NCBI RefSeq assembly: GCF_018619475.1
Contig: NZ_JAHFZG010000007.1
Span: 104,395-168,394, forward strand
Origin: Rhodomicrobium sp. Az07
GTDB lineage: Bacteria > Pseudomonadota > Alphaproteobacteria > Rhizobiales > Rhodomicrobiaceae
Reading direction: 5' to 3'
DNA: 64,000 bases
The translations under genes were made by a program, and so were the position numbers. Under the pieces are notes generated by a model, which saw only the letters and a program-made list of their open reading frames with translations, searched no databases and had not been told where the DNA came from. Numbering within the stretch: the stretch's first letter is position 1; every line of letters begins with the position of its first letter. This document shows positions 33,086 through 43,102 of the stretch, one piece after another.

Positions 33086-33574
33086 TCAGGCAAAGTTTTT
33101 TTGCTGCATGTCAGCCGCCTTGCGCACCGCATCGAGCACGGCCTCGGCATGCCCCGGCACCTTCACCTTTCCCCAGCTTGCGAGGATTTTCCCCTCCGGG
33201 CCGATCAGGAATGTGGCGCGTTCGACGCCCATATAGGCACGCCCGTACATCTTCTTCTCGACCCAGACGCCGAACGCCTCGATCGCGGCCTTCTCCTGAT
33301 CCGACAGAAGCATCACGCGAAGCCCGTGCTTGTCGCGAAAATTCGCGTGGCTCTTCACGCTGTCGGGCGAGATGCCGACGATCTCCGCGCCCGCAGCGTC
33401 GAACGCATCCTTCAACTCGGTGAAACTTCGCGCCTCGGCGGTGCAGCCGCTCGTATTATCCTTCGGATAGAAATACACAACTTTATAGGGTGCCTTCAGA
33501 CCGTGTAGCGTCACGGTCATGCCCTCGGCGTCGGGCAGCGCGAAATCAGGAGCCAAATCACCATTCTGAAGCAT
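33086..33574 (-). CDS. bcp: Thioredoxin-dependent peroxiredoxin, BCP/PrxQ type
   Basis: The 162-residue protein begins with GDLAPDFALPDAEG, followed by VVYFYPKDNTSGCTAEA, where the cysteine is the peroxidatic one. The usual resolving cysteine five residues later is not present (the position reads S/F in EARSF), so the enzyme would work as a 1-Cys form or with an external thiol. The ISPDS-KSH-NF motif and the R in GVERATFLI are also present. AAGGAAGG precedes the start at 33574. The extended upstream frame is not family-like. Divergent from the large AsmA-like gene. Confidence 0.92.
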   Translation of the reverse strand: MLQNGDLAPDFALPDAEGMTVTLHGLKAPYKVVYFYPKDNTSGCTAEARSFTELKDAFDAAGAEIVGISPDSVKSHANFRDKHGLRVMLLSDQEKAAIEAFGVWVEKKMYGRAYMGVERATFLIGPEGKILASWGKVKVPGHAEAVLDAVRKAADMQQKNFA

Positions 33575-33778
33575 GGGCGGGCCTTCCTTTCGTCTCTTTT
33601 CCCGGTCTATAGAGGCGAAATGCCAAAAAGAAAAGTCTCGCCGCATCCTGCCGGATTGTCGCCGGACACGTGGGGGATGCGAAAGATACACGCGGGGCAA
33701 CACCCCCGTTTGAAGCTAATTGGGGGAGAAGCGGCATGCGGGCGGTATGGTCTCTTCGCATGATCCAGTCGAAACACG

Positions 33779-36700
33779 ATGGATGACCGTTTTTCATCGA
33801 AAAAGCCGCACCATGAACTCGTCCCCGAAAGGCGAGGACGCAATTTGGCGATACCTTTCAAAGCGCAGGTCCAGCTTTCTCGTCTGTCGAAAGGCGGCAA
33901 GGTGCTCGCCGACGCCATACCGGGCTCGGTCAAGACAGCCTCACGGCATTCCTTTCGTGTGGGATGGCGCTTGTCCGCCGTGTTCGCGCTCATGTTTTCT
34001 CTAGCGGTCGGGGCGCTCTACGCAAAGCTTCTGACCGGGCCGATCTCGTTCGCCTTTCTCGTGCCCGCCGTGCAGGACCGGCTCAACGCGCAGCTCGACG
34101 GCTATTCGCTGCGTGTCGGCGACGCGATCCTGCGGCTGTCTTCGAGCTGGGGGCTCGAATTCCGCCTCGCCGACGTCAGCGTCGTCGACGAGAACAATCA
34201 GGAAATCGCCAAGGCTCCGCTCGCCTCTGTCGATCTGAGCGAGACATCCCTTCTCAAGCTCGCCCTCGCACCCTCGCAGATCAAACTGCTCGGCCCCAAG
34301 ATCCTGATATTCAATCTCCCGGGCAGAGGGCTGACGCTGACACCCGAAACGACTCCTGCCTCCGGCCAGGGCTGGGGCGCAAGCCAGGCCGGCTTGGGCG
34401 ACGGGTGGCAAACCTCCGAAATCGCGCCGCAATCTCCCGAAGTGGCGGGCGTTCATCAACTCGCGCGTCAGGGCCTCCACCTCGCCGAGCCGCGTCCGTT
34501 TGCCCTGGATCCGGAACCCATTCTCCGGCGCCTGTTTGCCGCCATCGGCAAGCGAGGCGCATCGTCCCAAGCGTTGAAGAGCATCGGTCTTCAAGATGCT
34601 ATCGTTTACTTCGCCAATGAAAACAGCGTGTCGACATGGCGTGTCGCGGATTTCCAGCTCAACCTGAACGAACGCGGCAGCAAGAGCATTGTCGACGGCA
34701 AGCTGGCGCTCGAACGCAACGGCGCGGTGTGGCATGCGTCGTTCACCGCCGAAAACCGCCCGAACGAGAAACGCTACAAGGTGACTGCCTCGGTCCGCGA
34801 TGTCGTGCCGAAGACGATCTGGGATAGCTGGCCGTCTCTCGATGCATTGAAGCTTATCGAGCTTCCCGTCAGCGGCGATGCGCATTTCGACATCGGATAT
34901 GATGGCGGGCTCACCGGGGGCGAGGCGGAAATCCGGCTCGGCGCGGGTCGTTTCTTTGCGCCGTTCGACCAGAAGCATCCGGCCATTATCGATGGCGGCA
35001 CCTTGCGCGTCTCATATGACAAGGCGAGCGAAGCGGTCATCGTCCGTCCCATGGAGATGCGCTGGGACGAAAGCCTGTTGACCGTTTCCGGGCGAATAGC
35101 GCGGGAAACCGATCCCGGCACGGGAAAAGCTCTGTGGCGCGCCGATTTCGACGGCCGGGGTACGCGGCTTTCCGCACCGCAATACGCGGTGGCACCCGTG
35201 GCGCTCGACGTTTTCAAGATCGAGGCTGCTTATGACGAGGCAACAGACTCGGTCGCGCTGAACCGCTTTGAACTTGGCAGTGGTGCGTCGCGGCTGGCGT
35301 TTTCGGGGCGGGCTTCGCGCGTCAGATCGGGGGGGCCGATTTCGCTCGTCGGCGACATATCGCCGATGCCGTTCTCCTTCCTGAAAGCGATCTGGCCCGT
35401 CTTCATGGCAAACGGCGCGCGGGAGTGGGCCGGCACGAACCTGCCCGTCGCGCAGGTCACGGGCGGAACCGTTGCCGTAAACCTTTCGGCAGACGAAATC
35501 GCCGCGCTGGACGACGGCGGGGATGTCCCGGAGAGCGGGGTTTCGATGCGCATGGGGCTTTCCGGCGCAAAAATCTACCACATCAAGGGGCTGCCCCCCA
35601 TCGAAACGCGGGACACGCAACTGCGTGTCAAGGGGCGCCGATTCATCTACGACATTCCCGGCGAGGCGCGCATCGAAGTGCCGAGCGGCAAGGTCGTCAC
35701 ATTCACGGACGGCCAACTCCTCATCGACGATCTGCGCCCCGAGTTTCCCGACGCCGACATCCGCTTCAAGGGAGGCGGCGAAGTTGCGGCCGTGCTGGAA
35801 CTCCTCGACCAGCCGCCGCTCGGCTACGTGAAAGCAGTCGGTTTCAAGCCATCGCTCGTCAACGGCCAGATGCAGGCGTCGTTCGATGTCAAATTTCCGC
35901 TCTTGATGGATCTCAAGTTCGAACAGATGTCCATCACCGGGAAAAGCCGCGTGTCCGACATTCGCTCCGGCGCGATTCCCGGTGGCGTGGCCGTCAATGG
36001 CGGCGCGGTGAATTTCGATATCTCGGAAAAGGCCATCGGCGCCAACGGCGAGATCCGCGTGAACGGCGTTCCGGTCACTCTCGTGTGGCAGCGTATTTTC
36101 GACGCCCCGCCGGAGAAACAGCCGACGCTTCGCCTCGCCTCGATCCTCAACGAGAAGGCGCGCCACGAGCTTGGCCTGAACGTCAATCACATGGTGAAAG
36201 GCGATCTGCCCGTGGCGCTCGCGATCGCGATGCAGCGCGACGGCCCGCCGAAAATCATGATGGAAGCGAACCTCACCAACGCTGACCTGTTTCTCACGGC
36301 CATCGGCTGGCGCAAGCCCCCCGGCCAGAAGGCGACCGTCGCCTGCGACGTCATTCGACGCAACGACAATTCCATGCTGTTCGACAATTTCACGATGACA
36401 GGCGACGGCATCGCCATCAACGGCCGCGCCGTCATGAATGACAAGCATCGGCTCTCGTCGTTCAGCTTTCCCGACTTTTCAACGAACGCCCTCACCCACC
36501 TTTCCATCGCTGGCGAACTCACGCCGCAGAATATCCTGAAGGTGCAGGCGAAGGGTGCGTCGTTCGACGGTCGGCAGTTCTTCAAGGCGCTGCTGAGTGC
36601 AGGCAAGATCGCCGACAAGGAACCGCCGCCGCTGAAGGACGAGCCCGGCCTCGACCTGAACGTCGAAATCGAGACGGTGTTCGGCTACTACGACACGAAC

Positions 36701-37513
36701 GTGAAATCCGTCATCGTCGACGCCAGACGGCGGGGCGGCAAGTTCACCTATATCGAAGCGGCGGGCAGGCTCAACGGGGAGTCGCCGGTGGCGGTGCATG
36801 TGGACCAGCGCACCCGCGACGCCCGCATCCTGTCGTCGGATGCGACCGATGCCGGTTCCGCTTTCCGGCTTGTCGGCTTCTACGGCGCGATGCGAGGCGG
36901 AACGATGAGCCTTCGCATGAGCCTCGATGGCGGCGGGGGCGCGGACAAGAGCGGCACGCTGGAAGTCCGCCGCTTCGCTGTTGTGGGCGACCAGGTTGTG
37001 GGTCGTGTGGTGTCGCAAGCGGCAAAGGAAGGCGCGCGCTACAGGCCGGATGCGAAGCAGCCGCAGCAGGTCTACGCAGGCGACGTGTTCCAGTTCGACC
37101 GTATGGTGGTGCCGTTCTCCATCGCGCAAAGCCAGTTCCAACTGCACGATGCGGCGATCAACGGCCCGGTGATCGGTGCGACGATGCGCGGGCGGATCGA
37201 TTTTTCGCGGGAGATACTCGCGCTTTCCGGCACCTATGTCCCGCTCTATGGCTTCAATGCCGTGCTGGGCGTCGTGCCGGTTCTGGGCGACCTCCTCAAG
37301 GGACGCGAAAACGAGGGCGTGTTCGGCATCACCTTCGCCGTGCAGGGGCGGACTTCGAACCCGGACGTGATCGTGAACCCGGTGTCGATGCTCGCTCCCG
37401 GCTTCCTGCGCCAGATTTTCGAATTCGAGAACGCGCCCGCGCAGCCGGTGCAGCCACAGCCGCAAACGCCGCAGGCTCAGACGCAGCAGCGGACCCCGGC
37501 GAAAGTGCGGTAG
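33779..37513 (+). CDS. Large AsmA-like / DUF3971 (YhdP-type) protein
   Basis: A 1244-residue protein with one membrane helix near residues 65-90 (LSAVFALMFSLAVGALYAKLL) and a long beta-rich region with the DUF3971 and AsmA-like C-terminal features (for example FDRMVVPFSIAQSQFQL and LSGTYVPLYGFNAVLGVVPVLGDLL close to the end). Relatives such as YhdP and TamB are bridge-like proteins proposed to move phospholipid across the periplasm. A Gln/Pro-rich tail of about 20 residues ends it. The context bcp - this gene - tyrS is common in Hyphomicrobiales. Confidence 0.85.
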   Translation: MDDRFSSKKPHHELVPERRGRNLAIPFKAQVQLSRLSKGGKVLADAIPGSVKTASRHSFRVGWRLSAVFALMFSLAVGALYAKLLTGPISFAFLVPAVQDRLNAQLDGYSLRVGDAILRLSSSWGLEFRLADVSVVDENNQEIAKAPLASVDLSETSLLKLALAPSQIKLLGPKILIFNLPGRGLTLTPETTPASGQGWGASQAGLGDGWQTSEIAPQSPEVAGVHQLARQGLHLAEPRPFALDPEPILRRLFAAIGKRGASSQALKSIGLQDAIVYFANENSVSTWRVADFQLNLNERGSKSIVDGKLALERNGAVWHASFTAENRPNEKRYKVTASVRDVVPKTIWDSWPSLDALKLIELPVSGDAHFDIGYDGGLTGGEAEIRLGAGRFFAPFDQKHPAIIDGGTLRVSYDKASEAVIVRPMEMRWDESLLTVSGRIARETDPGTGKALWRADFDGRGTRLSAPQYAVAPVALDVFKIEAAYDEATDSVALNRFELGSGASRLAFSGRASRVRSGGPISLVGDISPMPFSFLKAIWPVFMANGAREWAGTNLPVAQVTGGTVAVNLSADEIAALDDGGDVPESGVSMRMGLSGAKIYHIKGLPPIETRDTQLRVKGRRFIYDIPGEARIEVPSGKVVTFTDGQLLIDDLRPEFPDADIRFKGGGEVAAVLELLDQPPLGYVKAVGFKPSLVNGQMQASFDVKFPLLMDLKFEQMSITGKSRVSDIRSGAIPGGVAVNGGAVNFDISEKAIGANGEIRVNGVPVTLVWQRIFDAPPEKQPTLRLASILNEKARHELGLNVNHMVKGDLPVALAIAMQRDGPPKIMMEANLTNADLFLTAIGWRKPPGQKATVACDVIRRNDNSMLFDNFTMTGDGIAINGRAVMNDKHRLSSFSFPDFSTNALTHLSIAGELTPQNILKVQAKGASFDGRQFFKALLSAGKIADKEPPPLKDEPGLDLNVEIETVFGYYDTNVKSVIVDARRRGGKFTYIEAAGRLNGESPVAVHVDQRTRDARILSSDATDAGSAFRLVGFYGAMRGGTMSLRMSLDGGGGADKSGTLEVRRFAVVGDQVVGRVVSQAAKEGARYRPDAKQPQQVYAGDVFQFDRMVVPFSIAQSQFQLHDAAINGPVIGATMRGRIDFSREILALSGTYVPLYGFNAVLGVVPVLGDLLKGRENEGVFGITFAVQGRTSNPDVIVNPVSMLAPGFLRQIFEFENAPAQPVQPQPQTPQAQTQQRTPAKVR

Positions 37514-37616
37514 ATCAGCCTGCGTTTAACCGGACTCGATTCGACGCAGAAAAGCTGATCGACAACAGAAACCTACAGCCTCGTGCCGCGTCTGATTTGC
37601 GGTACGAGGCGGTAGG
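37513..37616. repeat. Two strong hairpins between convergent genes
   Basis: The first hairpin pairs GATCAGC-CTGCGT (37513-37525) with ACGCAG-AAAA-GCTGATC (37544-37560), a 13-bp stem with a four-A bulge. The second pairs CCTAC-GCCTCGT-CCGC (37572-37589) with GCGG-ACGAGGC-GTAGG (37599-37616), about 16 bp with single-base mismatches. Neither has a T-run, so they may be REP-like elements or convergent transcription stops. The first one overlaps the last base of the AsmA-like gene's stop codon. Confidence 0.55.
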
Positions 37617-37679
37617 CCGCCGCCGGCGCGCGCTGTTGCGGCTTGCTGGAAAGATCTTCCCCGTTTCGGGTGCGACCGC

Positions 37680-38942
37680 CTATTGCGTGGGTTTCAACAG
37701 CACGTGGCGCTTCTTGCCGAGCGACAGCTTGATGACGCCCTCCGCATCCAGATTGGCAAGCGACAAGCTCGCGCGGTCGTCGGTAACGGTGACATCGTTC
37801 ACCTTCAGCGCGCCGCCCTTGATCTGCCGCCGCGCATCGCTGGTGGAGGCGACAAGCCCGGCCTTCACCGCCGCGTTGAGGATGCCGACGCCCTCGGCGA
37901 GTTCGCCACGCGGTATTTCCACCGTCGGAAGCCCCTCCGCCGCCGCGCCTTCCTCGAAAGCGCGCCGCGCCGTATCGGCGGCAGCCTCCGCCGCCTCGCG
38001 ACCGTGCAGCAGCGCCGTCACCTCGGTTGCGAGGATCTTCTTCGCCTCGTTGATTTCCGCGCCCTGAAGCGCCTCAAGCCGAGCGATCTCGTCGAGCGGC
38101 ATTTCCGTGAACAGCTTCAGGAAGCGGCCCACGTCGCCGTCCTCGGTATTACGCCAATATTGCCAGTATTCGTAAGGGCTCAGAAGGTCGGCGTTGAGCC
38201 AGACCGCGCCGCCCGCCGACTTGCCCATCTTGGCGCCCGACGACGTTGTCAGAAGCGGCGTCGTCAGCGCGAACAGCTCGCGGCCGTCCACGCGCCGCCC
38301 AAGCTCCATGCCGTTGACGATATTGCCCCACTGGTCCGAGCCGCCCATCTGGAGCGCGCAGCCGTAGCGGCGCGACAATTCCAGGAAGTCGTAAGCCTGA
38401 AGCAGCATGTAGTTGAATTCGAGGAAGGTCAGCGGCTGCTCGCGGTCGAGCCGGAGCTTCACGGAATCGAAGGTGAGCATGCGATTGATGGTGAAATGCC
38501 GCCCATAGTCGCGCAGGAATTCGATGTATCGCAGGCCGGACAGCCACTCGTCATTGTCCGCCATGATCGCGTCGGCGGGGCCGTCGCCGAAGGTGAGGAA
38601 GCGCTCGTAAACGGTCTTGAGGCTCGCCTTGTTGAAGTCGATATCGGCCTGAGAGAGAATCTTGCGTTGCTCGTCCTTGCCCGACGGATCGCCGACCTTC
38701 GTCGTTCCGCCGCCGAGCAGCACGATCGGGCGATGGCCGCTCTTCTGCAAGATACGCAGCATCATGATCGAGATGAGATGACCGACATGCAAGCTCGGCG
38801 CGGTGCAATCGAAGCCGATATAGGCTGTGATCCGCCCCTCGGCCGCGCGCTTCCGCAGCCCCTCTTCATCGGAGACCTGATGAAGATAGCCGCGCCCCTT
38901 CAGGATCTCTACGAAGTCCGTGTGAGTTGCGGATGCGGCCAT
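37680..38942 (-). CDS. tyrS: Tyrosyl-tRNA synthetase
   Basis: A 420-residue class I synthetase that charges tRNA-Tyr. Motifs: [17 protein letters not shown] (the HIGH motif reads HVGH), [35 protein letters not shown], and KMGKS as the KMSKS variant. The last 60 residues are an S4 RNA-binding domain ([19 protein letters not shown]). I start at MAASATH because GGAGGAG lies at the right distance; two in-frame upstream ATGs are further from it. Convergent with the AsmA-like gene and divergent from anmK. Confidence 0.97.
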   Translation of the reverse strand: MAASATHTDFVEILKGRGYLHQVSDEEGLRKRAAEGRITAYIGFDCTAPSLHVGHLISIMMLRILQKSGHRPIVLLGGGTTKVGDPSGKDEQRKILSQADIDFNKASLKTVYERFLTFGDGPADAIMADNDEWLSGLRYIEFLRDYGRHFTINRMLTFDSVKLRLDREQPLTFLEFNYMLLQAYDFLELSRRYGCALQMGGSDQWGNIVNGMELGRRVDGRELFALTTPLLTTSSGAKMGKSAGGAVWLNADLLSPYEYWQYWRNTEDGDVGRFLKLFTEMPLDEIARLEALQGAEINEAKKILATEVTALLHGREAAEAAADTARRAFEEGAAAEGLPTVEIPRGELAEGVGILNAAVKAGLVASTSDARRQIKGGALKVNDVTVTDDRASLSLANLDAEGVIKLSLGKKRHVLLKPTQ

Positions 38943-39005
38943 GGTCATCTCCTCCGCGCTGCCCACCTCGACAGGCGCTTTTCATGCGTGCTAGCAAGGC
39001 AGAAC

Positions 39006-39033
39006 CATGTAAGGCATTGAGGCGGGGCGTCAA
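39006..39033 (-). promoter_or_regulatory. Candidate promoter of tyrS
   Basis: Read on the minus strand, TTGACG (39033-39028) and TACATG (39011-39006) are separated by 16 bp, 64 bp before the tyrS start. The -35 is good and the -10 moderate. Confidence 0.4.
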
Positions 39034-39070
39034 CATTCGGTTGACTGGCGAAGCAACGAGGCGGTGGGAA

Positions 39071-40201
39071 ATGAAGGCGATCGGGCTGATGAGCGGCACC
39101 TCGCTCGATGGCGTTGACGTCGCGCTGATCGACACGGACGGCGAGACGGTCGAGGCTTTCGGGCCGGGCAACGAATTCTCCTACGACACGGTGGAAGGCC
39201 AGCTTCTGCGCGAGGCTCTCGCCTCCGCCGTCGGCATCGCCAACCGCAGCGACCGCAGCGGCGTGCTGTCCGTCGCCGAAATCATGGTCACGCAGAAGCA
39301 CATCGCCTGCGTGAAGGCGTTCGCGTCCATTCGCGGGCTGAACTTGCGCGAGATCGACGTCATCGGCTTCCACGGTCAGACAGTCGTTCACAAGCCCGAG
39401 AAAGGCCTGACGATCCAGATCGGCGACGGCCGCGGCATGGCCGAATCGCTCGGCATTCCGGTGGTTTACGATTTTCGCGCGGCGGATGTGGAAGCGGGCG
39501 GCGAAGGCGCGCCGTTCGTGCCGATCTATCACCGCGCGCTTGCGCTCAAAGCCGGATTGCCGCTTCCCGCCGTGTTCGTCAACATCGGCGGCATTTCCAA
39601 CATCAGCTATATCCCCGAAGGCGGCGAAGAAGACATGATCGCCTTCGATGCCGGACCGGGCAATTGCCTCATCGACGACTGGACGCTGCGCCATAAGGGC
39701 AAGCCCTACGACGAGGATGCCAAACTCGCGCTGTCAGGCAAGGTGAATGCGGACGTGTTGCAGAAGCTGCTGCGCGATCCGTTCCTCACGAAGCCGGTGC
39801 CGAAATCGCTCGACCGCCTTTCCTTCAAGCTCACCGAGGTCGAGGGGCTCAGTCCCGCCGATGGCGCGGCCACGCTTACAGCTTTCACTGTCGCCTGCAT
39901 CGCGGCAGCGCGCCATTTCATGCCCGAACGCGCGAAGACATGGATCATCTCGGGCGGCGGCGCACACAACCCCTACATCATGGCGGGCCTGCGCCGGGTG
40001 CTCGGCGCGGTCGATCCAGCACCTCTCGTCCAGACCGCCGACGACGCCGGGTTCAGCACGAACTTCATGGAGGCGCAGGCGTTCGCCTTCCTCGCCGTGC
40101 GCCGCCTCAAGGGCCTGCCCGCGAGCTTTCCGAAGACGACGGGCGCGAGCGGGCCGGTTGTTGGGGGCGTTGTCGCCGAATCCGGATCACCGAAGGGCTG
40201 A
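39071..40201 (+). CDS. anmK: Anhydro-N-acetylmuramic acid kinase
   Basis: This 376-residue sugar kinase recycles the anhydro-muramic acid released from peptidoglycan. The first residues KAIGLMSGTSLDGVDVALID hold the phosphate-binding motif, with IGFHGQTV, VVYDFRAADVEAGGEGAP, VNIGGISNI, FDAGPGNCLIDDW and ISGGGAHNP following. These are all family-specific. The start at 39071 removes a 48-codon upstream extension that overlaps tyrS. GTGGGAA precedes it. Confidence 0.96.
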   Translation: MKAIGLMSGTSLDGVDVALIDTDGETVEAFGPGNEFSYDTVEGQLLREALASAVGIANRSDRSGVLSVAEIMVTQKHIACVKAFASIRGLNLREIDVIGFHGQTVVHKPEKGLTIQIGDGRGMAESLGIPVVYDFRAADVEAGGEGAPFVPIYHRALALKAGLPLPAVFVNIGGISNISYIPEGGEEDMIAFDAGPGNCLIDDWTLRHKGKPYDEDAKLALSGKVNADVLQKLLRDPFLTKPVPKSLDRLSFKLTEVEGLSPADGAATLTAFTVACIAAARHFMPERAKTWIISGGGAHNPYIMAGLRRVLGAVDPAPLVQTADDAGFSTNFMEAQAFAFLAVRRLKGLPASFPKTTGASGPVVGGVVAESGSPKG

Positions 40202-40284
40202 TCGCGGACGGCGCCGAACACAATCGGCGGAAAGCCCCGCCTGCACCCGCTTGTTTCACGGCAAAAATCGCGTACTTTCCCGTC

Positions 40285-40671
40285 ATGAAACCGACAAACG
40301 ATTCAAAAGGCCCGTCGCAGCGCCAGCTCCGCGCGGGCGAGTTGCTGCGCCATGCGCTGGCCGAAATCTTCCGTCTGGAAGACATCGATGACGCCGAGCT
40401 TAAGGGCCAGATCATCACCGTCGCCGAAGTGCGGGTTAGCCCCGACCTGAAGCATGCCACCGTGTTCACAAGCGCGCTCGGCGGCAAGCCGGGCGATGTC
40501 ATCGCCAAGGCGCTCAACCGTCATACGCGTTTTTTGCGTGGCGAGCTTGCAAGGCGCATCGAGTTGAAATATGTCCCGGAGCTTGTATTTCGGGCCGATC
40601 ACGCACTCGATGCGGCGGAGCGCATCGACGAACTGCTGCGCTCCCCTGACGTCGCCCGCGATCTCAAATAG
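40285..40671 (+). CDS. rbfA: 30S ribosome-binding factor A
   Basis: A 128-residue KH-fold protein that matures the 30S subunit. The signature SQRQLRAGELLRHALAEIF, ITVAEVRVSPDLKHATVF and the C-terminal L-R-I-LKYVPEL-FRAD stretch are typical. It is 23 bp before truB, and the order rbfA-truB-rpsO is a classic translation operon (the gene infB, often upstream, is not here). Confidence 0.95.
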   Translation: MKPTNDSKGPSQRQLRAGELLRHALAEIFRLEDIDDAELKGQIITVAEVRVSPDLKHATVFTSALGGKPGDVIAKALNRHTRFLRGELARRIELKYVPELVFRADHALDAAERIDELLRSPDVARDLK

Positions 40672-40694
40672 AATTTCAAGAGAAGCGAAAAGCG

Positions 40695-41621
40695 ATGGCG
40701 CGCCGCAACAAGGGCAACGAGATTAACGGCTGGCTCATTCTCGACAAGCCGCAAGGGCTTACGTCGAATCAGGCGCTCTCGCGCCTCAAGCGGCTGTTCC
40801 ACCCGAGGAAGGTCGGCCATGCCGGCACGCTCGACCCGCTGGCGACGGGCGTACTGCCCATCGCGTTCGGCGAGGCCACGAAGACGGTCGCGCATGTGGT
40901 CGATTGCGAAAAGTCCTACGACTTCACGATCCGCTGGGGCATCGAGACCGACACCGACGACGCCGAAGGCAAGCCCGTGCGCACGAGCGATGCTCGCCCG
41001 ACCGCAGAACAGGTGCAGGCGGCGTTGCCGCAGTTCATCGGCGACATCATGCAGACGCCGCCCTGCTATTCGGCCATCAAGGTGGATGGCGAGCGCGCCT
41101 ACGACCTCGCGCGCGACGGCGAAGTGGTTGAGCTTCAGCCGCGGCAGATTTCCGTCTACGAGCTTGAAATCGAGGAGACGATTTCGCCCGATCTCACGCG
41201 CCTTTACTGCGACTGCGGCAAGGGTACCTATGTGCGCTCCATCGCGCGCGATCTGGGCCGCGCGCTCGGCTGCTTCGGGCACATCGCGGCGCTCCGGCGC
41301 ACGAGCGTCGGCCCATTCCACGAAGAGAATGCGATTTCGCTGGAAACGCTCGAAAACCTGAGCAATAGTGCCGACGGCTTCGGTGCTCTCATGGGCACGA
41401 TCGCTCCTGTCGAGACGGCGCTGGACGGCATCCCGGCGCTCGCCGTGAACGGAGACGATGCGGCCAGGCTGAAGCGGGGGCAGTCCATCCTCATCAGAGG
41501 GGCGACGGCACCAATCCTGACAGGCCCGATCTTTGCAACCTCTCGCGGGGTTCTCATCGCCATTGGCGAGGTGGAGCGCGGCGAAATGCATCCGATCAGG
41601 GTCTTCAACATCCCCGCATAA
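40695..41621 (+). CDS. truB: tRNA pseudouridine(55) synthase
   Basis: A 308-residue enzyme that makes pseudouridine 55 in the T-loop of tRNAs. GWLILDKPQGLTSNQAL, KVGHAGTLDPLATGVLPIAFGEATK (with the catalytic Asp in GTLDP), TPPCYSAIKVDGERAYDLAR and CGKGTYVRSIARDLG are visible. It is between rbfA and rpsO, each with gaps of less than 40 bp. Confidence 0.97.
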   Translation: MARRNKGNEINGWLILDKPQGLTSNQALSRLKRLFHPRKVGHAGTLDPLATGVLPIAFGEATKTVAHVVDCEKSYDFTIRWGIETDTDDAEGKPVRTSDARPTAEQVQAALPQFIGDIMQTPPCYSAIKVDGERAYDLARDGEVVELQPRQISVYELEIEETISPDLTRLYCDCGKGTYVRSIARDLGRALGCFGHIAALRRTSVGPFHEENAISLETLENLSNSADGFGALMGTIAPVETALDGIPALAVNGDDAARLKRGQSILIRGATAPILTGPIFATSRGVLIAIGEVERGEMHPIRVFNIPA

Positions 41622-41657
41622 GCCTTTTCAGGCACACAAAAACAACGGAGATCACCG

Positions 41658-41927
41658 ATGTCGATTACCGCAGAGCGCAAGTCCGCGCTGATAACCGAAT
41701 ACGCCACGAAGCCGGGCGACACCGGTTCGCCGGAAGTTCAGATCGCCGTTCTTTCCGAGCGGATTTCGAACCTGACCGAACACTTCAAGACCCACAAGAA
41801 GGACAACCACTCGCGCCGCGGGCTTCTGAAGCTCGTCAGCCAGCGCCGCCGGTTGCTCGACTATGTGAAGGGCAAGGACGAAGCGCGCTATCGCGAAATC
41901 ATCGGCCGCGTCGGTATCCGCCGTTAG
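41658..41927 (+). CDS. rpsO: 30S ribosomal protein S15
   Basis: The 89-residue protein has the S15 fold: [18 protein letters not shown], then [34 protein letters not shown] and a C-terminal [11 protein letters not shown]. It binds 16S rRNA and often controls its own synthesis by leader binding. A good ribosome-binding site (CGGAGA) precedes it and a terminator follows 31 bp after the stop. Confidence 0.98.
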   Translation: MSITAERKSALITEYATKPGDTGSPEVQIAVLSERISNLTEHFKTHKKDNHSRRGLLKLVSQRRRLLDYVKGKDEARYREIIGRVGIRR

Positions 41928-41958
41928 GGGCGACGCCAGAGTCGGCTACCGAAGCCAC

Positions 41959-41985
41959 GGCCGGGTTCAGCGCCCGGCCATTTTT
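41959..41985 (+). terminator. Terminator of the rbfA-truB-rpsO operon
   Basis: GGCCGGG (41959-41965) pairs with CCCGGCC (41973-41979) around a 7-base loop, followed by A and five T residues. It ends the plus-strand translation operon. Confidence 0.85.
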
Positions 41986-42151
41986 CTGTATGGGTCACGG
42001 TCGGAAACCATCCGCACCGTCGCCGGTCAGCCGAACAAGGAACATCCCTGCTACAGCCCGGGTTGCCACCCCGCCAGCTCTTCAACCGCTGGCCTGCGCG
42101 CCGTATCCATGACCTTATGAGTTGCGTGCGTCGAGTTCCGCAAAATCGCCC

Positions 42152-42790
42152 TCATGGTCGATGGAAGAACAGGACGTCCGGCTGGTAGGTCTCCACGACG
42201 AGCGAAATCGGCGTGGCGCCGTTCGACAAGATCGCGCAGTGGCGAAGAATCGGCGCGGGCGCGTCGGCCTCGGGCGTCCAGAGCACATCCGACGACAGCG
42301 TTTCGCGCTGGAAATCGAGATCCTCGACCACGCGCCCGAACGGCGTCTCCGTTTCTTCGAGAAGGCGGTTCATCTCCGCGGAAAGCCGCGCGGGAATGTA
42401 CCAGTTTTCCGCTTCGGACAGGAACTTGTCGCCGAAGAAGATGCGGACGAGGCGATAGCGCACCGCATCGCCCGACGAGACGGCGAGGCGCGCGCATTCT
42501 TCGCCGGTCAGCTCCCGCCGCGCGCCATCGCGATGCACTTCGGCCGCGAGCGCCGCGTCCGGCAGCCGCCCCGACGACCGGCACCAGCGGTCGAGCGTAT
42601 CGGTCGCGCTCGGATGGGAAAGAAGCTCTGCGTTCAGCCTTTCGATCAGGGCGGCAATCGCGCCCGGCCGCGAAAAGCGATCCTGAAAATTCAACGTGTG
42701 TGCCTCATCTCGGAACGCCGTGGCCCGGTCGCAGCAGGGGCTGTTCGCCGAGCCTGATCGCTCACCATAAAGGCGGGAAAGCCCATCCAT
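42152..42790 (-). CDS. Chorismate-lyase/UTRA-like protein of unknown role
   Basis: A 212-residue soluble protein. The second half reads like the chorismate lyase/UTRA fold: VRYRLVRIFFGDKFLSEAENWYIP, then a LLEETETPFGRVVEDL segment, an R-ETL strand and ILRHCAILSNGATPISLVVETY near the end. UbiC-type enzymes remove pyruvate from chorismate for ubiquinone; whether this protein is an enzyme or only shares the fold is not decided. I see no ubiA or other quinone gene next to it. Confidence 0.5.
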   Translation of the reverse strand: MDGLSRLYGERSGSANSPCCDRATAFRDEAHTLNFQDRFSRPGAIAALIERLNAELLSHPSATDTLDRWCRSSGRLPDAALAAEVHRDGARRELTGEECARLAVSSGDAVRYRLVRIFFGDKFLSEAENWYIPARLSAEMNRLLEETETPFGRVVEDLDFQRETLSSDVLWTPEADAPAPILRHCAILSNGATPISLVVETYQPDVLFFHRP

Positions 42791-43102
42791 TCAAGGCCGA
42801 AGCGTCCGAAGAGTGAAAAGGCGCGTCGCTTCGGCGCGGCCATCCGGACCTGTCCGCGCTTCGCGGCGGAACGCGGTCTCCCTCGCACCCGGCGCTTCGA
42901 AACGCCGCAGCCCACGCTGCACAGGTAAAGGCGCGGTGAGGTGTTCAATTCAACAAGGCGGGTTTACGCAAACGCGCCGGTTGCATGAAGCGGGTTTTCG
43001 AGCCCGCATGCTCAAAACTGACAAATCGCTGACATCCCCGATCAGCAAAGCCTCACAGTCTGGGGCGCACGCTCTCGGCGTTGCAGCGACAGGAGGGTTT
43101 CC
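42791..43102. other. Intergenic region between divergent genes
   Basis: A 312-bp stretch between the chorismate-lyase-like gene and the cysteine-rich secreted protein. Short frames are present on both strands without ribosome-binding sites or family features, so I see no gene. It should hold two divergent promoters, but no clear -35/-10 pair. Confidence 0.5.
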
